This document shows positions 19,101-26,933 of a stretch of DNA of 64,000 nucleotides, in pieces; position 1 is the first letter of the stretch, and each line of letters opens with the position of its first letter. The stretch comes from Candidatus Baltobacteraceae bacterium. GTDB lineage: Bacteria > Vulcanimicrobiota > Vulcanimicrobiia > Vulcanimicrobiales > Vulcanimicrobiaceae. The stretch spans positions 1 to 64,000 of the forward strand of contig DASXGW010000005.1 of assembly GCA_036488875.1 (NCBI GenBank). Reading direction: 5' to 3'. Both the position numbers and the translations under genes were made by a program. The notes under the pieces were generated by a model that saw only the letters and a list, made by a program, of their open reading frames with translations, did no database searches and was not told the origin of the DNA.

Positions 19101-19384
19101 GGGGCGGCGTTATCGGCATCGACCCGTACCATTATCTCGTCGACGGCACGCTCACGACGCAGCCGGAGTTTTCGTTCTGGTTCGTCGACGTCGGCTGGAA
19201 GGTCGAAAACTACGGAACCGATCCCGATTACGAAGTCGACATTGCGCCGCACGACTATCGTGACGACAAAGACCCGCAGTTGGATCGCGCGCTGAGCCTC
19301 ATGGAACGCGAGATCGAAAACTACGTCGAAGTGCGGCCCGACTTTACGACTCGTCCGTCCCTGGCACTCCCGACGTTAGCGTGA
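16157..19384 (+). CDS. tricorn-type protease (S41) with beta-propellers and PDZ domain
   Basis: The 1075-aa protein has the tricorn order: a WD40/PD40-like propeller (about 1-330), a second propeller (about 330-640), a C1 domain, PDZ (about 755-850) and the C2 catalytic domain. Catalytic residues by position: His737 (GTSHAYEYGG), Ser959 and Asp960 (FAGSDGD), near the Thermoplasma values of 746, 965 and 966. It has no signal peptide, so it is probably a cytoplasmic giant hexamer that trims peptides. The acidic, charged linker near 515-530 is His/Asp/Lys-rich. Its stop overlaps the next gene as GTGA. Confidence 0.93.
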   Translation: MNQGYYRYPTIAGDRIAFICEDDLWSAGLHGGAGIRLTASFGTCTYPRLSPDGMKIAFVSTDEGNPEIYVMPYEGGQPQRLTFLGSTQAAVTGWSADGSEIYFVANPVAWFEGETRLFAISHEGIGHPRELHLGHARAIAFANDAKVAIGRNAIDPARWKRYRGGTSGEIWIDSTGGGTFSRLPLPDGNPCWPMWLDDRIHFLADHEGIANIYSCAIDGSDLQRHTHEAEYYARFPSTDGRRVVYSAGGELACYDAQTGAVDRIEVETHSSAPQTVRRFENASESFEHFAPHPDGTRLAFVSRGQPFTMPLFEGAVIHHGPGGRARARLTEWLSDGKRFVCVTDVNGYEQIALHRADRSEEPKLVTSGDIGRITDLSCSPSADVVAFANHRHELCVLDLDDGKIRVLDTCPSHRIGDLAFSPDGRFIAYVWWPAHGTSIIRVAKVRSGKVHDVTPPLRTDQSPAWDPEGKYLYFISSRDFNPVYDALAFDLSFPQASRPFVVTLRNDVPSPFVPPPKPVHRDHDHDRADEKKNGKPADISIDFDGIGGRILGFPVEEGEYDQIVAVRDRALFTRFPVKGIKPVRREDREEDAHGTLLAFDFEQQRLATVAQECDDIRVGRDGRTLVYSSGERLRAIDALLDLPEEGDDQKPNTEPGRKTGWIDLDRASVEIVPRDEWSQMYREAWRLQTEQFWVEDMNDIDWDRVYDRYKAVLPRVRTRGELSDLIWEMQGELGTSHAYEYGGDYRVPPQYQRGFLGADVAWDESSGGYRIERIYRGDSWNRETDSPLAEPGNDVHEGDVIVAIGGKRLSRDVTPDQLLVNTSGGDVSITLRSRKNDERTVLVKALESEAALRYRAWVEAKRRYVHERTGERVGYLHVPDMGPWGFSEFHRGYLSEFDRKGLIVDVRYNRGGHVSPLLLEKLVRKRVGYDAPRYGAPIPYPPEAVGGPIVAVTNQFAGSDGDIFSHCFKLYKLGPLVGKRTWGGVIGIDPYHYLVDGTLTTQPEFSFWFVDVGWKVENYGTDPDYEVDIAPHDYRDDKDPQLDRALSLMEREIENYVEVRPDFTTRPSLALPTLA

Positions 19385-20865
19385 CGCGCGAGCGGGTTGC
19401 ACGCGCGGCGACCGTCGTCTGCGACGTGGCCGCGTTTGCCATTCCAACGGCCATTTACGTCGCCAGCGCTTCGCACGAGCCCGCTTCGTGGGATACGGCC
19501 GAATTTCAGGGCGTGCCCTATATCCTCGGCATTTCGCATCCGACGGGATTTCCGTTCTTCGTGCTGCTCGGCTACGCTTGGTCGCACGTCGTCGCGGTCG
19601 GCTCCGTGGCGTTTCGTATGAATGCCTTGAGCGCGGTATGTCTTGCGGTTGCCGCCGTCATGGCGTACGCCGTAGCGCTGCGGATCGGCGCGAGCCGGCC
19701 GGTCGCGCTTCTCGCGACGCTCTGGTACGCATTCACGCAAGACGTCTGGTCCCACGCCAATCGCGCGGAAGCGCAGGATTTAGCGGTGACGTGCGAGGCG
19801 CTGGCGATTTACGCTTTCGTACGTTGGCTGCAGGAAAACGACGGCCGATGGTTCGCCGGCGCCTTTGCGCTCTACGGACTCGGCATGGCGGCGCACCCCA
19901 ACGCTATTTGGCTTTTTCCCGGCTTCGTCGTCGGCGCGCTTACGGCGAAATGCCGCCCCTCGCTTCGCTTAGCGGCGGTTTCGTGCGCGCTCACCGTCGC
20001 CGGATTGGCGTTCTATCTGTATCTGCCGATACGCTCGGCGTACATCGTCGCGCACGGCCTCGATCCAACGCTCGCACTCGGAAGCGACGGCGGTATTTTT
20101 TGGAACTATCACAACCCGAGCACTCCGGGAGGTTTGCTGCTCGACCTCACCGGCAGCGAATCCAACGTTCCGGGCGCATTTCTCGGCTCGTTCAATCCCA
20201 TTCACATCCAGGACGCACTCTGGGCGTTCATTCAAGGATTGGGACAGCAATACGGCGCGTTTATCGTCGTGCTGACGTTCGGCGGTTTGGCCGTCGCGTG
20301 GAAGCGCGATTGGCGAACGGCGCTCTTTCTCTGCCTTGCATGCACCGTCGCGCTGCTGTTCTCGGTAACGTATTCAGTGGAAGGCGACATCGGACGCTAT
20401 CGGCTGTTGGCGTTGTGGCTCGCGGTGCCGCTGGTGGCTGCGATCGTCCCGCGCGACGCGCAAGGATGGAAGGCGACGCTCGCACGCACCGTCTTGATCG
20501 CGTTCTTGGCCGGCGGTACGTACGCAGCGGCGCGAGCGCATCCCGAATACTTCGACCACCATCCGGGCGAAGGCGGCCGCTGGGTCATCAACGTCGTCGC
20601 ACCGCTGACGTCGCCGGGCAGCATCATCATGGTCGATTGGCTCGATGCGACTTCGCTTGCGTACGGCGCTTACGTCGATCGATCGCTTCCCGGGCGCATT
20701 ATCGTATCGGGTTGGGATCCGGCAAAGATCGATCAGTACAAATTCTGGGCACGAACGCATCAGGTCTATATCCTCGTCAATCCGCACGACGTCGATGCCA
20801 TCGACGGCGCAAAATCGGTCGCGAAGATCGACGATTACCACGCGCTCTATCAAGTCACGAAATAG
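19381..20865 (+). CDS. DUF2723 multi-pass glycosyltransferase-like protein (possible protein O-mannosyltransferase)
   Basis: The 494-aa protein has about 10 to 12 TM segments and the GT-C style first loop with WDTAEFQGVPYILGISHPTG, the DUF2723 signature. The DUF2723 family includes the eukaryotic TMEM260 protein O-mannosyltransferases. It should use a lipid-linked sugar at the membrane; mannose as sugar is inferred from the two alpha-mannosidases upstream. The GTG start overlaps the tricorn stop as GTGA. Last gene of the run that begins at 12197. Confidence 0.83.
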   Translation: MTRERVARAATVVCDVAAFAIPTAIYVASASHEPASWDTAEFQGVPYILGISHPTGFPFFVLLGYAWSHVVAVGSVAFRMNALSAVCLAVAAVMAYAVALRIGASRPVALLATLWYAFTQDVWSHANRAEAQDLAVTCEALAIYAFVRWLQENDGRWFAGAFALYGLGMAAHPNAIWLFPGFVVGALTAKCRPSLRLAAVSCALTVAGLAFYLYLPIRSAYIVAHGLDPTLALGSDGGIFWNYHNPSTPGGLLLDLTGSESNVPGAFLGSFNPIHIQDALWAFIQGLGQQYGAFIVVLTFGGLAVAWKRDWRTALFLCLACTVALLFSVTYSVEGDIGRYRLLALWLAVPLVAAIVPRDAQGWKATLARTVLIAFLAGGTYAAARAHPEYFDHHPGEGGRWVINVVAPLTSPGSIIMVDWLDATSLAYGAYVDRSLPGRIIVSGWDPAKIDQYKFWARTHQVYILVNPHDVDAIDGAKSVAKIDDYHALYQVTK

Positions 20866-20899
20866 CGAAAACGGCCTATAAAAATATCAATAGACCATA

Positions 20900-20929
20900 T
20901 TGACAGGTTGATTCGGTTTCCCGTATACA
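20900..20929 (+). promoter_or_regulatory. sigma-70-type promoter for aceA
   Basis: TTGACA at 20900-20905 and TATACA at 20924-20929, spaced 18 bases, are close to consensus. Gap 20866-21024 is unusually AT-rich for this window at its 5' side (TATAAAAATATCAATAGACC) and otherwise holds no gene. Confidence 0.6.
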
Positions 20930-21024
20930 GGGTATAGCCATCCAACGGTTGCATGCAAGCCATCCAATGCATCCGGCCAATGATGGAACCAGACCGGTCC
21001 AAATCGACCTGGAGGTATGAATAG

Positions 21025-22335
21025 GTGAGTAAGAACGATCGCGCCGAGACGCTGCGCCGCTCGTGGGCGACTGACGGCCGGTGGAAGGGCATCGAGCGCC
21101 GGTACTCCGCCGAGGACGTCGTCCGCGTCGCAGGCAGCGTCGTCGTCGAGCATACGCTGGCGCGACTAGGCGCCGAACGCCTATGGCAGCTGCTCCACGA
21201 TGAGCAGCCGACGGCCGCGCTGGGCACGCTCACCGGAAACCAGGCAGTCCAGGCCGCGCGCGCCGGGCTCAACGCAATTTACTGCAGCGGATGGCAGGTT
21301 GCCGCCGACGCCAACGTCGCGGGCCAAATGTATCCCGATCAGAGCCTCTATCCGGTCAACAGCGTTCCGATGCTGGTCGAGCGCATCAACAACGCGTTCG
21401 CTCGTCTCGATCAAATCGAATCGCTCGAGGGACGCGGCGGTGCGCATTGGTACCTGCCGATCGTTGCCGACGCCGAAGCCGGCTTCGGCGGACCGCTCAA
21501 CGTGTTCGAGTTGATGAAGGCCATGATCAAAGCCGGCGCGGCCGGCGTTCACTTCGAAGATCAGCTCAGCTCGGAGAAAAAGTGCGGCCACCTCGGCGGC
21601 AAAGTGCTGATTCCGACACAGCAAGCGATTCGCCATCTGTTAGCCGCGCGTCTCGCAGCCGACGCACTCGACGTGCCGACGCTGATCGTCGCGCGCACCG
21701 ACGCCGACGCGGCGACGCTGATCACCAGCGACGTCGATCCGGCGGATGGGCAGTTCCTCACTGGCGACCGGACCGCCGAAGGCTTCTACGTCACGCGTAA
21801 AGGTATCGAGCCGTGCATCGCACGCGGTCTGGCTTACGCGCCTTACGCGGATCTGGTGTGGATGGAAACCTCCGAGCCGAGCATCGAGCAAGCACGCCGT
21901 TTCGCCGAAGCCATCCACGCCAAGTATCCCGGGAAGCTGCTCGCGTACAACTGCTCGCCGTCGTTCAACTGGAAGAAAAAGCTCGACGAACAATCGATTG
22001 CGACGTTCCGCGAGCAGCTCGGCGCGATGGGTTACAAGTTCCAGTTCATCACGCTTGCGGGTTTCCACTCGCTCAACTACGGCTTCTTCTCACTCGCGCA
22101 CGACTTCAAAGAGCGCGGCATGGCCGCATACGCGGAGTTCCAGCAAGCGGAGTTCGGCGGCGAAGCGCTCGGCTACACCGCAACGCGTCACCAGCGCGAA
22201 GTCGGCACCGGGTACTTCGACGAGGTCGCAACGATCGTGAGCGAAGGCCGCGCGTCGACGACGGCCTACAAAGGATCGACCGAAGCCGAACAGTTCTACG
22301 AGAACGGAAGCGCAAAGCGCGCGGTCGTCGCGTAG
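21025..22335 (+). CDS. aceA: isocitrate lyase
   Basis: The 436-aa protein carries the ICL signature [14 protein letters not shown] with catalytic Cys187, plus the [22 protein letters not shown]-type region and the FNWKKKL block. It splits isocitrate to succinate and glyoxylate. Start GTG 21025 is 9 bases after GGAGG. A tiny ATG AAT AGG TGA reading at 21017 overlaps that GTG. Paired with malate synthase 8 bases downstream, it forms the glyoxylate shunt needed for growth on acetate, fatty acids or other C2 units. Confidence 0.97.
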   Translation: MSKNDRAETLRRSWATDGRWKGIERRYSAEDVVRVAGSVVVEHTLARLGAERLWQLLHDEQPTAALGTLTGNQAVQAARAGLNAIYCSGWQVAADANVAGQMYPDQSLYPVNSVPMLVERINNAFARLDQIESLEGRGGAHWYLPIVADAEAGFGGPLNVFELMKAMIKAGAAGVHFEDQLSSEKKCGHLGGKVLIPTQQAIRHLLAARLAADALDVPTLIVARTDADAATLITSDVDPADGQFLTGDRTAEGFYVTRKGIEPCIARGLAYAPYADLVWMETSEPSIEQARRFAEAIHAKYPGKLLAYNCSPSFNWKKKLDEQSIATFREQLGAMGYKFQFITLAGFHSLNYGFFSLAHDFKERGMAAYAEFQQAEFGGEALGYTATRHQREVGTGYFDEVATIVSEGRASTTAYKGSTEAEQFYENGSAKRAVVA

Positions 22336-22343
22336 GCGGTACG

Positions 22344-23849
22344 ATGAACGTCGCTCCCGCCGGCTTTCAGCTTGCGCGCGATTTACCCGAAGGTTTCGCC
22401 GAGTACTTCCTGGCGCTGCACGACCGGTTCGGCGTGGATCGCCAGCGGCTCGTCCGCGCGCGGGCCGAACGGCTAACGCGCGCTCACGAGGGCTACTTGC
22501 CGACGTACCTTCCGCAATCGGAAGGTACGCGTACGCAGTGGAAGATTGCGCTGCCCGATTGGTGCCGCGATCAACGCAACCAAATGACCGGACCGGCCGA
22601 CGATGCCGAGCTGGTCGTCAAGATGCTCAACTCCGGCGCCCCCGGCGTCATGCTCGATCTCGAAGACTCGATGGCCAATACGTGGGAGCATCTCATGCTC
22701 GGCCACGAGAACATCGTTTCCGCGCTCTACGGCGAGCTGACGTACGAGGACGCAAAACGCGGCGGAACGGTGCCCATCAGGCCCAGCGATACCGTCGTGT
22801 GGAATCGCGTGCGCGGGCTGCATCTGTCGCAAGCCGGCGTTCTCGAAGACGAGATCACCAGCGCGTCGATCTTCGACTTAGCGCTCCTCACCTATCGCAT
22901 CGATTACGAGCGCCTCAAGCATCCGCTCTGCATCTACATTCCAAAATCGGAATCCGCCGAGGAAGCGACGTGGTGGAAGAGCCTGTTCGACGCACTCATC
23001 CTCGCCAAAGGCTGGCAGCCGGGTTCGATTCGCTGCATGGCGCTGGTCGAATCGCACCCGATCGCGTACGAAATGGAAGAGTTTCTCTTCAACCTGCGCG
23101 ACTATATCTTAGGGCTCAATCTCGGACGCTGGGATTACATGGCGAGCCTGATTCATTTCAACCTCAACGATCCCAACTGGCTGCTGCCCGACCGCAATAC
23201 GATTCCCACCGACGTGCCGTTCTTTCAGCGCGTGCGCACCTTGCTTCCCGAGATCACGCACAAGCACGGCGCGCTGGCCATCGGCGGCATGACGGCGCTC
23301 TATCCCAGTCGCGAGGATCTCGAGCTCAACGAGCGCGCGCTCGCGGTGCTCGAACGCGACAAGAAAAACGAGGCGTCGTGTTTGATGGACGGCGCGTGGA
23401 CCGGACATCCCGATCAGAATGCGATTGCGGTCGCCCAGTTTCCGTCACCCAATCAACTCGACAAGCGTCCTTCGCTGACCGATTATCACCCGGACCTTCG
23501 CCCGTCGCCTAAAGGCGTCGGCACGACGTCGATCGACGGCACGCGGGCGGCGGTTCGCACCGTGATTCGCTACCGTAACGGCGTCTTGGAAGGCAAGGGC
23601 GCGAGCTTGCTCGACGGCTACATGGAAGATCTCGCGACCGATCGCATCTACCGGCTGATGATCGCACAGCGGCTGCGCTATCCCGGCGAATACACGCCGA
23701 AACCGCTCGGCACGATGTTCGACGAGGAGCTCGAGCGGATCGTCCGCGAGCTGCCCAAAGACGCGAACGACGAGACGCGCGATCGGTATCGTAAGGCGCG
23801 CGAGCTTTCCGAACGCATGATCCTAACGGGGTCCTTCGACCCCACGTAA
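22344..23849 (+). CDS. aceB: malate synthase A
   Basis: The 501-aa protein shows DLPEGFAEYFLALHDRFG at its start, then the MLDLEDSMANTWEHLM and RVRGLHL blocks, YIPKSESAEEATWWKSLF, NLGRWDYMASLIHF and GGMTALYPSR, all typical of malate synthase A. It condenses glyoxylate with acetyl-CoA to malate. Start chosen at ATG 22344, soon after the aceA stop; the frame is open upstream but that part lies inside aceA. It is slightly shorter than the usual 530 aa. The operon with aceA is clear. Confidence 0.96.
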   Translation: MNVAPAGFQLARDLPEGFAEYFLALHDRFGVDRQRLVRARAERLTRAHEGYLPTYLPQSEGTRTQWKIALPDWCRDQRNQMTGPADDAELVVKMLNSGAPGVMLDLEDSMANTWEHLMLGHENIVSALYGELTYEDAKRGGTVPIRPSDTVVWNRVRGLHLSQAGVLEDEITSASIFDLALLTYRIDYERLKHPLCIYIPKSESAEEATWWKSLFDALILAKGWQPGSIRCMALVESHPIAYEMEEFLFNLRDYILGLNLGRWDYMASLIHFNLNDPNWLLPDRNTIPTDVPFFQRVRTLLPEITHKHGALAIGGMTALYPSREDLELNERALAVLERDKKNEASCLMDGAWTGHPDQNAIAVAQFPSPNQLDKRPSLTDYHPDLRPSPKGVGTTSIDGTRAAVRTVIRYRNGVLEGKGASLLDGYMEDLATDRIYRLMIAQRLRYPGEYTPKPLGTMFDEELERIVRELPKDANDETRDRYRKARELSERMILTGSFDPT

Positions 23850-23860
23850 AAAAGAGCGGC

Positions 23861-25621
23861 ATGAAGCGACGTGCCGCCCTCCGACTCACCGCCGCCGCGG
23901 CGGCAGCACCGCTCGTTCCGCGACCGGCGTTCGCGCGCCCCGCGGACGTCCGGCTGCGTCCCGGCGATCCGCGCTGGCCGGCGGGGGCTGCATGGCAAGG
24001 GCTCGCGCGAAGGCTTCGCGGACGTCTCGTCGCGCTGCACTCGCCCTTCGACACTTGCCGTAGCGCACCGAAAGGCGCGCAGTGCGCCGCGCTCTTTGAG
24101 AACGTGCGCAATCCGTACTACATCGGCGACGACCCGGCGCTCACGCAAACGCTGGGCTGGGTCGATGCATGGACGTCGCGCACGAGCGCGTACGCCGTCG
24201 AAGCGCGCGACGCTTCCGACGTCGCCGCCGCCGTAACCTTCGCGCGCGAGAACGACTTGCGGCTGGTCGTCAAAGGCGGAGGGCACAGTTACTTGGGCAC
24301 GTCGAACGCTCCCGATTCGCTGCTGATCTGGACTCGCCGCATGAACGATATCGTCGTGGAAAGCGACGCGGTCACGCTCGGCGCGGGCTGCATTTGGGTA
24401 CACGCCTACGACGCCGTCACCACCAAGGCGGGACGCTACGTTCAAGGCGGCGGGTGTACGACCGTCGGCGTCGCCGGACTCGTTGCGAGCGGCGGCTTCG
24501 GCAGCTTCTCCAAGCATTACGGCACCGCCGCATCGTCACTGCTCGAAGCCGAAGTGGTCACCGCCGACGGAAAGGTTCGCATAGCGAGCGCGTCGACGAA
24601 CGCCGATCTGTTTTGGGCGCTCAAAGGCGGCGGCGGCGGCACGTTCGGCGTGGTGACGAAGATCAAGCTTCGCCTGCACGATCTTCCCGAGTTCTTCGGT
24701 GCCGCTGCGATGAAAATTCGCGCGTCGTCCGACGACGCGTTTGCGCGGCTGATCGCGCGTATCGTCGATTTCTACGCGGAAAATCTCTTCAACGACCATT
24801 GGGGCGAACAGATTCACATCGGATCCGACAACACCCTCGAAGTCAGCATGGTCTCGCAGGGGTTGGATCAGGCTGCCGTGCAGGCGGTGTGGAAACCGTT
24901 TCTGGATTGGATTGCGCAGAACTCGAGCGACTATTCGTTCGTATCGAAACCCATTCTCGCCGTCGCTCCGGCACGAAACTGGTGGAACGCACAGTACATC
25001 GAGCAAAACTACCCCTTTGCCATCGTACAAAACAAACTCCCGGGTTCCGCCCCAAGCGAGTTTTGGTGGCGCGGCGACGGCAGCCAGGTGGGACAGGTCT
25101 TATACGCATACGAGTCGCTCTGGCTGCCGGCGTCGCTTCTCGATGGTGAGAACCGCCAACATTTAGCCGATACGTTTTTCCAAGCGTCGCGCAGTTGGGA
25201 TTTCGAGCTGCACTTCAACAAAGGTTTGGCGGGAGCACCCGCCGGCGCGATCGCCGCCTCCCGCGATACGGCCACCAATCCTGCGGTCGCATCGGCGTTT
25301 GCACTCGTCATCGCCGGCGACGGCCAGGGACCTGCGTATCCGGGCGTCCGCGGACACGAACCGGACGCGGCCGCAGCGCGCAAGAGCGCGCTTTCGGTGC
25401 GCCAATGTATGGACGGCCTGCGATCGCTGACGCCGCATCCCGGATCGTACGTGTCGGAAAGCGATTTCTTCGCCCGCGATTGGCGGCACTCGTATTGGGG
25501 CGCAAACTATGCGCGACTCGCGGCCGTCAAGAAAAAGTACGATCCCGACGGATTGTTCTACGTTCACCACGGCGTCGGATCCGAAGCGTGGAGCAGCGAC
25601 GGTTTCACCAGGCTGCGGTGA
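23861..25621 (+). CDS. exported FAD-linked oxidase of the berberine-bridge (BBE) type
   Basis: The 586-aa protein begins with a Tat-like signal (KRRAALRLTAAAAAAPLVP). The FAD-binding domain has KGGGHSYLGTSN and VQGGGCTTVGVAG, whose His and Cys are the two covalent FAD attachment sites of BBE-type oxidases. The C-terminal BBE motif is in YWGANYARLAAVKKKYDPDGLFYVHHG. It probably oxidises a sugar, alcohol or aromatic substrate in the periplasm with O2. Twin-arginine export fits a folded flavoprotein. Its stop overlaps the next gene as GTGA, so it may be functionally tied to the FUSC-type transporter. Confidence 0.9.
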   Translation: MKRRAALRLTAAAAAAPLVPRPAFARPADVRLRPGDPRWPAGAAWQGLARRLRGRLVALHSPFDTCRSAPKGAQCAALFENVRNPYYIGDDPALTQTLGWVDAWTSRTSAYAVEARDASDVAAAVTFARENDLRLVVKGGGHSYLGTSNAPDSLLIWTRRMNDIVVESDAVTLGAGCIWVHAYDAVTTKAGRYVQGGGCTTVGVAGLVASGGFGSFSKHYGTAASSLLEAEVVTADGKVRIASASTNADLFWALKGGGGGTFGVVTKIKLRLHDLPEFFGAAAMKIRASSDDAFARLIARIVDFYAENLFNDHWGEQIHIGSDNTLEVSMVSQGLDQAAVQAVWKPFLDWIAQNSSDYSFVSKPILAVAPARNWWNAQYIEQNYPFAIVQNKLPGSAPSEFWWRGDGSQVGQVLYAYESLWLPASLLDGENRQHLADTFFQASRSWDFELHFNKGLAGAPAGAIAASRDTATNPAVASAFALVIAGDGQGPAYPGVRGHEPDAAAARKSALSVRQCMDGLRSLTPHPGSYVSESDFFARDWRHSYWGANYARLAAVKKKYDPDGLFYVHHGVGSEAWSSDGFTRLR

Positions 25622-26820
25622 GCGCCGCATTCTTTCGTGCCTTGCACACGATTACGGCGGTCGTCGTCGCGTTCGTCGCCACCTACGCTTTGTGCGTTCG
25701 GGCCGGGACAGGCCCGGCACCGGCGATTCTCTCGGCGGCGCTGTGCGTGGGGCTCATGCGGCGCCCGGACGAGCTGACGTCGAGGTCGGTCTCAAAAAAG
25801 ATCGTGACGTTGCCGGTGGTCGCTCTAGCGGCGGGGCTCATCGGGCTCGCGTTTTTACGGCTGCCGTGGATGGGCGCACTGCTTTTTACCGCCGGCGTCG
25901 CGTCGTCGGTCGCACTTCGGGGCTACGGCGAACGCGGCGCGTCGATCGGGCGCGCGATCGCGCTCCCGCTGCTGACCATGCTCGTCGTACCGGTTGCGAT
26001 CGATCCGCGCGCGGGCATCGCCGTTACAACGCTGCTCGTGGTTGCGGCGGCACTCGTCGCGATACTGAGTGCGGCGACGGTTGCTTACCTGACGCGTTCC
26101 GCAAGCGTACCGCAAAAGGCGCGTCCGGCGCGTAAGCCGGCCGACGGCGCGATGAGCGTGCCCGTAAAGATGGCGTGGCAAATGCTCGTCGCGCTCGCGC
26201 TCGCATTCTCGATCGGCATGACCGCATTTGCGGCGCATTGGCCGTGGGTCGTGCTGAGCGCGTTCATCGTCTGCAGCGGAGCTATTGGGCGCGGCGACGC
26301 GCTGTATAAAGCTTTGCTGCGCCTCGCCGGCGCGGTCGGTGGAACGTTTGCGGCCGCCGTCGTCGCGCACGCGAGCCTGCCTAACCCGGCAACGAACGCC
26401 GCGCTGATCTTCGTCGTCTTGTTCGCCGGCATTTGGCTGCGCCAGATGAACTACGCCTACTGGGCGGCCTGCGCCACGCTGATCTTCGCACTGCTTCAGG
26501 GGAGTCAAGCTGAAAACGAAACGTCGCTCTTCGGCCTGCGCGTGCTGTGCATTCTGATTGGCGCGCTGTGCGGCGTCGTCGCAGTGTGGTTCGTGTATCC
26601 GATTCGCACCGAGCAAGTCGTGCGCCGCCGCGTCGCCGACGCGCTGGGAGCGATGCGCGACGCACTCGGCGGGTCGGAGTTCGACCCGGAGTACCATGCC
26701 GTCGAACTCAACGTGTGGCGCCGCCGGTGCGTCTGCACCGCGCGGTGTTCGGGGCGAAGGATCCCGACGAACATCCGGCCGGTTGGATCGATCGCGCGCA
26801 CGCACTGCTCGAACGCATGA
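25618..26820 (+). CDS. FUSC-family aromatic-acid exporter-like membrane protein, C-terminus frameshifted
   Basis: The protein starts at GTG 25618 and shows two sets of TM segments (about 8-150 and 180-330) joined by a polar loop, ending in a cytoplasmic part (YPIRTEQVVRRRVADALGAM). This is the FUSC / YccS-like layout. From codon 366 the frame reads an unlikely Arg/Cys-rich tail (VWRRRCVCTARCSGRRIP). The natural C-terminus is found in another frame at 26715-26897. A GT repeat (GTGT, 26713-26716) marks the likely 2-base insertion. It may be a true mutation or a sequence error. Confidence 0.8.
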   Translation: MSAAFFRALHTITAVVVAFVATYALCVRAGTGPAPAILSAALCVGLMRRPDELTSRSVSKKIVTLPVVALAAGLIGLAFLRLPWMGALLFTAGVASSVALRGYGERGASIGRAIALPLLTMLVVPVAIDPRAGIAVTTLLVVAAALVAILSAATVAYLTRSASVPQKARPARKPADGAMSVPVKMAWQMLVALALAFSIGMTAFAAHWPWVVLSAFIVCSGAIGRGDALYKALLRLAGAVGGTFAAAVVAHASLPNPATNAALIFVVLFAGIWLRQMNYAYWAACATLIFALLQGSQAENETSLFGLRVLCILIGALCGVVAVWFVYPIRTEQVVRRRVADALGAMRDALGGSEFDPEYHAVELNVWRRRCVCTARCSGRRIPTNIRPVGSIARTHCSNA

Positions 26821-26897
26821 AGACGCCCGATTTCGATCGCGCCGCAGCCGGCGCAGAGATGCGCAAACTGCGCGACTCGATCGCCAAGCGGCCTTAA
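26715..26897 (+). other. displaced C-terminal part of the FUSC gene
   Basis: Reading GTG at 26715-26717 gives VAPPVRLHRAVFGAKDP and ends in KLRDSIAKRP then TAA. It continues the FUSC cytoplasmic domain smoothly after ...FDPEYHAVELN. Removing one GT from GTGT at 26713-26716 would restore a single protein of about 425 aa ending at 26897. I see no start signal of its own. Confidence 0.7.
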
Positions 26898-26933
26898 TCG
26901 CATCTAAACGTTCGCAGCGTACACTCGAACGGC

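Noticed and set aside
17684-19252. 522-codon open frame opposite the tricorn gene
   Set aside because: Antisense to a gene with intact catalytic motifs; the frame is open only because of the GC bias at third positions.
25195-25617. Upstream extension of the FUSC reading frame
   Set aside because: It lies inside the BBE oxidase gene; the GTG at 25618 with GTGA overlap and TM-rich start is better.
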